NCBI GenBank assembly: GCA_037447655.1
Contig: JBBHKE010002723.1
Location: forward strand, 1-25,709
DNA from: Zygnema cylindricum
Lineage: Eukaryota > Streptophyta > Zygnematophyceae > Zygnematales > Zygnemataceae
Direction of reading: 5' to 3'
Length of the DNA: 25,709 nucleotides
The translations under genes were made by a program, and so were the position numbers. Below are positions 21,501-25,709 of this stretch, one piece after another; the stretch's first letter is position 1; each line of letters begins with the position of its first letter. Under the pieces are notes generated by a model that did not search any database, was not told the origin of the DNA, and was given only the letters and a program-made list of their open reading frames with translations.

Positions 21501-24500
21501 AGCCTTCATAATAACTCTCATGAAGAAAAACCATAATTCCCAATCGCTTCAAATGTAGGTAATAGCAATTCTAACCACATTCTTTAGCTGTCAGGGTACA
21601 ATGACTATCTGCAAGGACAATGTTTATGGCTATTTAGCTTGACATTTGAATTCGATGTTCACATTTTCGTCCATCAAAAATGTTGGGTAGGAACGAGAGA
21701 GAAAAGGATTACGCATTGCTAAAAACCATATCTTCTAGTTAGGATAAAATCTGAGATTATCTGCTGGCAAACCTGATCAATTTTCAGAGGTTCTCCATGA
21801 AGAAGTCGACAATCAGCTGGCACAATGTCTCCTCCACGAATACTGACAATATCACCAGGTACCAGCTGGGAAGCATCAATCTCTTTCCATTCTCCGTCGC
21901 GTCGCGTCTGTGTAGCAATTTACGGGCCAGCGTCACCGACTGCTTGATTGAAAAAGAATCATTGAAAAAATGGTACAATTCCATGGTTGTGGTATTTGAA
22001 CAAATATAAAAACAAACAAAATCAATTCGATCCCTCTTTACCTTTTTATCCTGTTCACATTTCCGATGCATCGCAAGAGGTGTGTGTGTTGTCTTACCAT
22101 AAACAAAAAATAGATAATTATCAGAATTCGAACAACCTCATAAAGTTAGGGAAATTACATTAAAGAAATTTGCCCTGTTGCTGAGGGTTGATCGTACACT
22201 TTTGAGTTAAAACGGACCTAAAATTCCCAAAACAATTGTACCTACTGTACGATTTACCCTCGAAACAAGCATAAAACTTTGATAACATAATGACCTATGA
22301 AATATGAAAACCGTAGCCGTTTTGTGTCTCGCGTCTTTGCAACAAAAAAAAAAACAAAAAAATCAAGCTTTATTTAGAAAGTGCGTCTTGGGTACCTTTG
22401 CAATGGGGGCCAAATGGGCCATCAGAGCTCTTGCTGCTTTGCCGGCGTTGTTCTCCTCCCAGAAGCTAAGGGTTGCATTAAGGAGTAAAAGGAACACAAT
22501 GCCTAGGAAATCTGGCCAGTCAGGAGGCTTTCCCTGCACAAGCAAGTTATCAGAGCTCGCCAAGAGTTAAGCATATAAGTACTTTGTTCGCGTGACACTT
22601 AACGTGAACTTTGAAAAATGTTGCTCGTGCGCTTAAAAATGGCAAAAAAGTCATCGTAAAAATCTAGATTAGAGATGTTAAACAGTGTAGTGTAGTTAGT
22701 ATCTAGAGCCTACAGAAACTACTACCAAAATTACGAAATTTAAATGTCAATAAATGATCGACATCTGTGTAAAAAGTGATTCAAATATTTTTCAGTGTAA
22801 GCTAAACTCCTCAGAATTGGTTAATTTTGCGTAAGAAAACGTTTTCAAAAACAGTGCGAATGCAGATCTAACTTCTGAAGTATTTATTGCCACTAGACCT
22901 ACATGCCGAAATCCAAATTTTTGTCAGTATTATCGATTTTTCAATTGACCACCAAAACTCCAAACCTTCTTAGAACGATGTGAAAATCAATGATTATTAT
23001 TGATTATCAAGTATTGATAGTTAGAGTAAACCCCTTAGGGAACGCGGACACAGGTGGTGCATGGCTGTCGTCAGCTCGTGCCATGAGGTGTTGGGTTAAG
23101 TCCCGGCGACGCTTCTAATGCAACAAATACCGGTTGACTTGGATTTCATTCCTTAAACATGAAGTTTGCATTCGCAAATAAGTTTGCATGCCCAAATAAG
23201 ACAATTAGCCTAGGAAATACCTGGCCATTAGCCAGAATTAGTGACACAAGAGCCGCTGCTTCCATGACCCATGCAAGTGGATTCCAAAGAAACCCCAAAA
23301 ATTTCAACACAGGATTTTCCTGAAAAAACACAGCCAAAAGTAAAACTGAATTAGTAAACCTCCAGAACTTACAGAGGACCAATGATCCATACAAACATCA
23401 TTTTAGCTGAACAATTATTATGCAAGAAAGAATAAATCATAAGAGTAAATCATCTGCTGTGTATCTTACCGAAAAAAAAATCACCAATGCAGATTGAAAT
23501 CCATTCCTTGGAGTGAAAATTGTCAAAGCATTGGAAGCATGTTTTCAGGATTTCACATTTGCAATAAACCATTGTGGTGTCAGCCGCTTTTCAGAAATTT
23601 TCAAATAATGGCATAGTTATCTACTGTCGACTACACTGCTCAACGTTGCGTTAAGAATTTATTCTGTTTACCCGAAATTAAAACATAACAAAAATTTGGT
23701 GCAGGGAGACGTGGCAGATTCTGGCTCACTGCCCTAAATAGTGTTGCTAACACCATTATATGACTTGGCCAAAAAAAATCGCGACGGACTTAATGTTATT
23801 AACTCTATTAACGATAGGCAGTGTAGCATTGCAGTTCTTGTACAACAAAATTTCCGGCCTTCAATGTGTTCTTTGAGCAAAGAGATTTGCCTTTTTCTCC
23901 TCAAGTTTATTCTCCCCAAAAAAAATTAAACGTTCTGCAGCCTCCTCACTGGTGAGGCCCTCCCTTGAACTTTGAAGTTGCTCAAAGACTGCTTCCATCG
24001 GAGCGTTGACCTTCAAATCACAAACGACAAAAAAAAAAAAAGCCCTTTTAAAATTTTGCAAATGTTCTTACAAGCTTTTAAATTTGATGTCCGTTATTAC
24101 AAGATTTTAGACTCAATGCATGTTATTACAAAGTTTTCAAATTTATAAATGTTATTGCAAGCTTTTAAAACTTATAAACGTTATTGTAAGCTTTTAAACG
24201 GTATAACTGTTGCTAATCGCTTCCTAATAAGCCCTGGGGGTGTAGTGAGGAAAAACATTACGATTCGATATCCTCGTGGAAGAAATATATATATTTTCTC
24301 TTACTTGAACAGAAAGGGAAAAAGAGAACAAACAAAACACAGAATTTATCATCAAACCGTTTGGATTTCCGCTCGGAATCAATCAAAAAAGTAAGGCTCT
24401 TCCATTTGCTGAAGAAAAATCTAAGATATTGAAGAGTTTATTTAAAAAACTCCATAGATTTACATTGTGGAAGTATATTTTACAAAGCACAAAAAATTAA

Positions 24501-24588
24501 GCGATACCAAATCAAATTCATGTTGATGTTGTGATTGTCCTCCATCGGGTTCCAAATTATTAGCTTCTTGCGAAGAATCTCTCGCCAT
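12508..24588 (-). CDS. AHA: P3A plasma-membrane H+-ATPase, 20 exons, 963 codons
   Basis: This pump hydrolyses ATP through an aspartyl-phosphate to export H+ across the plasma membrane, and it sets membrane potential. Twenty exons were joined by splice phase with no internal stop. Order: N-terminal region (residues 1-67), TM1-2 (68-146), actuator domain with TGES (195-198), TM3-4 with PIAMP, phosphorylated Asp342 in DKTGT, nucleotide domain with KGAPEQ, hinge [11 protein letters not shown] (600-610), TM5-10 (659-871) and a plant-type regulatory tail (872-963). Residues important in AHA2 are kept: Asn119 (its N106), Arg670 (R655) and proton-binding Asp699 (D684). Length matches the family (about 950). 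The start ATG has A at -3 and G at +4, with an in-frame TGA two codons upstream. Introns 2 and 13 use GC donors. The tail ends YSM, not YTV. The neighbouring cyclotransferase gene is convergent. Confidence 0.93.
13015..13400. repeat. Cluster of GTTATTAAC-family element fragments in intron 19
   Basis: Motifs such as TAGTGTTAATAA, CATTAACACTATT, TAGTGTTATTGG and CAGTGTTAATAACACT recur. CGGTGTA and TACACCG abut head to head at 13187-13203. These are the same words found at the ends of the elements at 23727, 25017 and 25511. Confidence 0.6.
13427..13483. other. 15-bp hairpin with 27-nt loop in intron 19
   Basis: AGTGTGGGTTGTGCA at 13427-13441 pairs with TGCACAATCCACACT at 13469-13483, with one G-T pair. 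The shape resembles a small foldback; there is no evidence that it is processed. Confidence 0.8.
13610..13674 (-). CDS. H+-ATPase exon 19 (RRAEIA segment)
   Basis: Residues 918-939, E then [20 protein letters not shown] and R, matching the RRAEIARL...TLKGH region of plant pumps. Donor AGG|GTGAGA. If this donor is not used, the frame runs 18 more codons to TAG at 13553-13555. Confidence 0.9.
13927..14065 (-). CDS. H+-ATPase exon 18 (start of regulatory tail)
   Basis: Residues 872-918, with [20 protein letters not shown]. This is the plant-type autoinhibitory region. Ser895 stands where AHA2 has regulatory Thr881. A His/Pro-rich stretch follows. Donor CCAG|GTTTGA, phase 1. Confidence 0.92.
14103..14148. 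repeat. (GAT)n microsatellite in intron 17
   Basis: GATGATGAT with a few interruptions. On the gene's strand it is a (CAT)n tract about 40-80 nt before the exon 18 acceptor, in the branch-point zone. Confidence 0.9.
14404..14826. mobile_element. hAT-like MITE in intron 17, TATCG-rich
   Basis: A 423-bp unit has imperfect terminal inverted repeats: TAATGTTGGGTATCG at the left and TAACGCTGGGTATCG as the reverse complement of the right end (13 of 15 identical). TTTTCAG flanks it at 14397-14403 and 14828-14834, a 7-bp target duplication or 8 bp with one mismatch, as hAT elements make. The interior is built of degenerate ATATCG words plus a poly-G run near 14620. No transposase. Confidence 0.8.
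14945..15127 (-). CDS. H+-ATPase exon 17 (TM9-TM10)
   Basis: Residues 811-871, with [33 protein letters not shown] and [11 protein letters not shown]. Donor AAG|GTGGGT. Confidence 0.95.
15497..15670 (-). CDS. H+-ATPase exon 16 ([13 protein letters not shown])
   Basis: Residues 753-810, with [20 protein letters not shown] and FMERPG. These are the TM8 region and its flanks. Acceptor TTACAG|AGC, donor CTT|GTAAGC. Confidence 0.95.
16203..16484 (-). CDS. H+-ATPase exon 15 (TM5-TM7, proton-binding Asp)
   Basis: Residues 659-752, with [14 protein letters not shown] (Arg670), [20 protein letters not shown] (Asp699) and a following hydrophobic helix. Asp699 corresponds to AHA2 Asp684, the proton acceptor. 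Donor GCG|GTACGT. Confidence 0.96.
16929..17158 (-). CDS. H+-ATPase exon 14 ([11 protein letters not shown] hinge)
   Basis: Residues 582-658, with [35 protein letters not shown] and QRMK. Asp603 and Asp607 coordinate Mg2+ in the family. The GATDAAR form resembles algal and fungal pumps more than the ADATDAAR of land plants. Donor AAG|GTATGT. Confidence 0.96.
17527..17685 (-). CDS. H+-ATPase exon 13 ([10 protein letters not shown])
   Basis: Residues 529-582, with [18 protein letters not shown] and [10 protein letters not shown]. The donor is CCCG|GCAAGA, a GC donor; the G with AA of exon 14 makes the conserved Glu of PEHK. Confidence 0.93.
18051..18207 (-). CDS. H+-ATPase exon 12 ([11 protein letters not shown] domain)
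   Basis: Residues 477-529, with [20 protein letters not shown] and VKMITG. A Gly-rich linker precedes WEMVG. Donor ACAG|GTATCA, phase 1. Confidence 0.95.
18510..18614 (-). CDS. H+-ATPase exon 11 ([10 protein letters not shown])
   Basis: Residues 442-476, ending [14 protein letters not shown]. Donor CAA|GTACTG keeps phase 0 with exon 12; a later GT after SSPS would break the frame. An upstream acceptor near 18640 would add eight codons but the family supports the shorter form. Confidence 0.9.
18765..18887 (-). CDS. H+-ATPase exon 10 (KGAPEQ)
   Basis: Residues 401-441: [20 protein letters not shown], then an ITY segment and [14 protein letters not shown] contributes to nucleotide binding. The residue before its Lys is Cys instead of the common plant Ser. 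Confidence 0.95.
19411..19530 (-). CDS. H+-ATPase exon 9 (nucleotide domain)
   Basis: Residues 361-400: [20 protein letters not shown], then DPIDSAIL to DPSM. Acceptor TTACAG|GTA, donor ATG|GTAATT. Confidence 0.93.
19619..19729 (-). repeat. Dispersed repeat, copy 2 (KPSESMGTK-type), in intron 8
   Basis: Minus-strand copy of the 2261-2373 repeat, about 85% identical by eye. It reads [18 protein letters not shown]. The surrounding intron is open in this frame, consistent with a fairly young insertion of coding-derived sequence. A shorter relative may lie at 19105-19160. Confidence 0.75.
19916..20035 (-). CDS. H+-ATPase exon 8 (phosphorylation site)
   Basis: Residues 321-360, with [20 protein letters not shown]; Asp342 is the phosphorylated residue. 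The residue before it is Cys where plant pumps usually have Ser. Donor AGG|GTAAGT. Confidence 0.96.
20470..20676 (-). CDS. H+-ATPase exon 7 (TM3-TM4, PIAMP)
   Basis: Residues 252-320 with two hydrophobic helices and the [15 protein letters not shown] motif, in which the Pro residues kink TM4. Acceptor TCCAG|GTT, donor CAG|GTAGTC. Confidence 0.96.
21041..21220 (-). CDS. H+-ATPase exon 6 (TGES loop)
   Basis: Residues 192-251, starting [24 protein letters not shown] is the dephosphorylation loop of P-type ATPases. Donor AAG|GTAAGT. Confidence 0.96.
21773..21907 (-). CDS. H+-ATPase exon 5 (actuator domain, VPGDI)
   Basis: Residues 147-191, from [20 protein letters not shown] through [12 protein letters not shown] to KIDQ. 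Acceptor ACACAG|ACG, donor CAG|GTTTGC. Confidence 0.95.
22396..22533 (-). CDS. H+-ATPase exon 4 (TM2)
   Basis: Residues 101-146, from [13 protein letters not shown] through [18 protein letters not shown] to LAPIAK. Asn119 corresponds to AHA2 Asn106 at the proton entry path. Acceptor TGCAG|GGA, donor AAG|GTACCC. Confidence 0.96.
23031..23106 (+). other. Plastid 16S rDNA fragment inserted in intron 3
   Basis: About 75 bp match the plus sense of the 16S rRNA segment that includes GCATGGCTGTCGTCAGCTCG and GTTGGGTTAAGTCCCG. The GGGAACGCGGACACAGGTGG prefix is the plastid/cyanobacterial form rather than the plant mitochondrial one. Identity stops abruptly at both ends, as expected of nuclear-integrated plastid DNA. 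It lies opposite in sense to the host gene. Confidence 0.9.
23221..23319 (-). CDS. H+-ATPase exon 3 (TM1)
   Basis: Residues 68-100: [20 protein letters not shown], then a hydrophobic helix to ANGQ. Acceptor TTTTCAG|GAA, donor CAG|GTATTT. Confidence 0.95.
23727..23826. mobile_element. Short TIR element in intron 2
   Basis: The left end CACTGCCCTAAATAGTGTT and the reverse complement of the right end (CACTGCCTATCG, then TTAATAGAGTTAATAAC) align as imperfect terminal inverted repeats. The unit is about 100 bp and belongs to the GTTATTAAC family seen at 5908, 13015-13400, 25017 and 25511. Confidence 0.6.
23891..24010 (-). CDS. H+-ATPase exon 2 (VFEQL..SREGLT segment)
   Basis: Residues 28-67, including [20 protein letters not shown] and GENKLEEKK. 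The donor is AAAAAG|GCAAAT, a GC donor; no GT donor nearby keeps phase with exon 3. Confidence 0.92.
24068..24212. repeat. Tandem repeat, five 29-bp units, in intron 1
   Basis: Units start at 24068, 24097, 24126, 24155 and 24184. Each begins TTACAAG or a variant and carries TTTTAAA or a variant near position 9, with moderate divergence. No stem or coding signal. Confidence 0.85.
24508..24588 (-). CDS. H+-ATPase exon 1 (N-terminus)
   Basis: 27 codons, [18 protein letters not shown] and a His/Gln-rich end, donor TTG|GTATCG. Poorly conserved in the family, as expected here; the assignment rests on the phase-0 donor and the upstream in-frame stop. Confidence 0.75.
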
Positions 24589-25016
24589 TTCTCAAACAAA
24601 AACTCTCATAACCAAAAGATTGCTAAAAAAAATCGCTATGACTTGTTTCGTTGTAACCTTTTTCGCTAAAATTGGAAATCTCACTTACAACCTCGTCCAA
24701 AACATTTGCAAATCTTTAAAATTTTAATGGCGATGATTACGTCTTGTTTCGAGTCATTGTGGCTTTTTGAACGTGAAGTTGAAGTCTTCTAATCTTCATG
24801 TATTTTTTGTAGGTACAGTACTGTACATGTATTTGTTTCCAATGCATGGAACTGTGGAAAACTTCGCCGGCTTTGTGGACTGAAATTCACTGCAATATCG
24901 CCGGATGCTGACGTGTTGATTACACGAGGTCACCAGTAAATCTGGTTTTTGACAAAGCTTTGGAATACCGTACATCAGAGGTCGCAATCGTCCAATCGAG
25001 TACCCGTAGGTATGTA

Positions 25017-25170
25017 CTACACCGCCAATCGCTATTAGAGTAAATAACGCTAAATCGGTGCCCTTTTTTAAATTTTTTAAACCTGAAATACAATCTATAA
25101 TTCTATTTTTTCCATTACGCCTTTTAGGGTTCTCTTTTTAATTAGCGTTAATAGCGGAAGTACACTGCGA
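25017..25170. mobile_element. Short TIR element, upstream copy 1
   Basis: The left end CTACACCGCCAATCGCTATT, then AACGCTAA, aligns imperfectly with the reverse complement of the right end, which contains CGCTATTAACGCTAATT. About 150 bp, AT-rich interior. CGATTGCGACCTC just outside (minus strand, near 24980-24992) is also found at 5870-5882, so the two loci share a longer element. Confidence 0.55.
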
Positions 25171-25510
25171 TGTTTATAGTGTGTCGTACGGACAGGATTT
25201 TTTCGTACCAAAATGTACTTTTTGAAATAAAAATGTACAAAAAGTCATTTAATGTAATTGCGCACGCATGTGAATGTGCACTGGAAAAATAGACGCAAAC
25301 TCGAATATTCATATTTTGGCGTACGAATTGTCAGATTTTGTACGGGTACATATATTGATGCAGACATCGATACGGCGGGTATTTGTTATTCGAAAAAAAC
25401 CCGAATTAGAGTTGGTGATTAATTAGTATATGTGTTTTTTTATATTTTTATTTATTTCCTAATTAGCGTTAATAACACTAATTTTTTTTTACGCTATTTC
25501 TTCCTTTACT

Positions 25511-25642
25511 CTACACCGCGCATCGTTATTAGTGTCATAGTTTAAATAGTGTGTAAGTAAATATACCGTCATTGACGCTAAATAAGAATTTGAAAATTAA
25601 AAAAAAAAGGTTTATTCTAATTTCGGTGTTAACGCTAATTTG
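25511..25642. mobile_element. Short TIR element, upstream copy 2
   Basis: Begins CTACACCGCGCATCGTTATT and ends near GTGTTAACGCTAATTT, the same terminal words as the unit at 25017. Boundaries are approximate. Confidence 0.5.
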
Positions 25643-25709
25643 GGGACAGTAAAAATCGAATATTCTCCGTACGATTGTACACATTAATATATGTAGCCGT
25701 ACACAATCT

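Larger units (their letters stand above)
24589..25709. promoter_or_regulatory. Upstream region of the H+-ATPase gene
   Basis: About 1.1 kb without a recognisable gene. It contains a 14-bp perfect palindrome GTACAGTACTGTAC at 24813-24826, two short TIR elements (25017-25170 and 25511-25642), and scattered GTACGG words near 25185-25360. No clear TATA box was found close to the start codon, and the transcription start is unknown. Confidence 0.4.

Noticed and set aside
23031-23106. A functional rRNA gene.
   Set aside because: Only about 75 bp of the 16S sequence is present, with divergence at both ends.

Overview
The window is nuclear DNA from a green plant lineage, most likely a streptophyte alga or an early-diverging land plant. 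Three things point there: intron-rich genes with GT-AG and GC-AG introns, a plasma-membrane proton pump with a plant-type C-terminal regulatory domain, and a sliver of plastid 16S rDNA inside an intron. The pump departs from land-plant AHA proteins at many positions and ends in -Tyr-Ser-Met rather than -Tyr-Thr-Val, which suggests an algal (charophyte-like) or basal source. The species cannot be fixed from sequence alone.

Layout. 1-5390 has no recognisable gene. It holds a (CCCTCT)n tract, a TA/TG microsatellite flanked by a degenerate direct repeat, an A-rich block with a dispersed repeat, and a 30-bp tandem repeat. 5391-6030 is a GTAC-rich composite element containing a unit with 20-bp perfect terminal inverted repeats. 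6256-9872 (+) carries four recognisable exons of a ChaC/GGCT2-type gamma-glutamylcyclotransferase, but the central coding block with the catalytic Glu was not found between 7273 and 8907, which is filled with purine and pyrimidine tracts. 9873-12507 is intergenic, with a repeat copy and a perfect hairpin. 12508-24588 (-) is a complete P3A plasma-membrane H+-ATPase gene that I could assemble by splice phase into 20 exons and 963 codons. 24589-25709 is its upstream region, rich in short inverted-repeat elements.

The two genes are convergent. The pump energises the plasma membrane by ATP-driven proton export. The cyclotransferase family degrades glutathione or gamma-glutamyl peptides in the cytosol. 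Nothing in the sequence links them functionally. The introns and flanks are a catalogue of small mobile-element debris: a hAT-like MITE, a family of short TIR elements with a GTTATTAAC core, a dispersed hairpin repeat showing compensatory changes, and a plastid DNA insertion. The most notable observation is the predicted C-terminus of the pump, where the usual regulatory penultimate Thr is a Ser.
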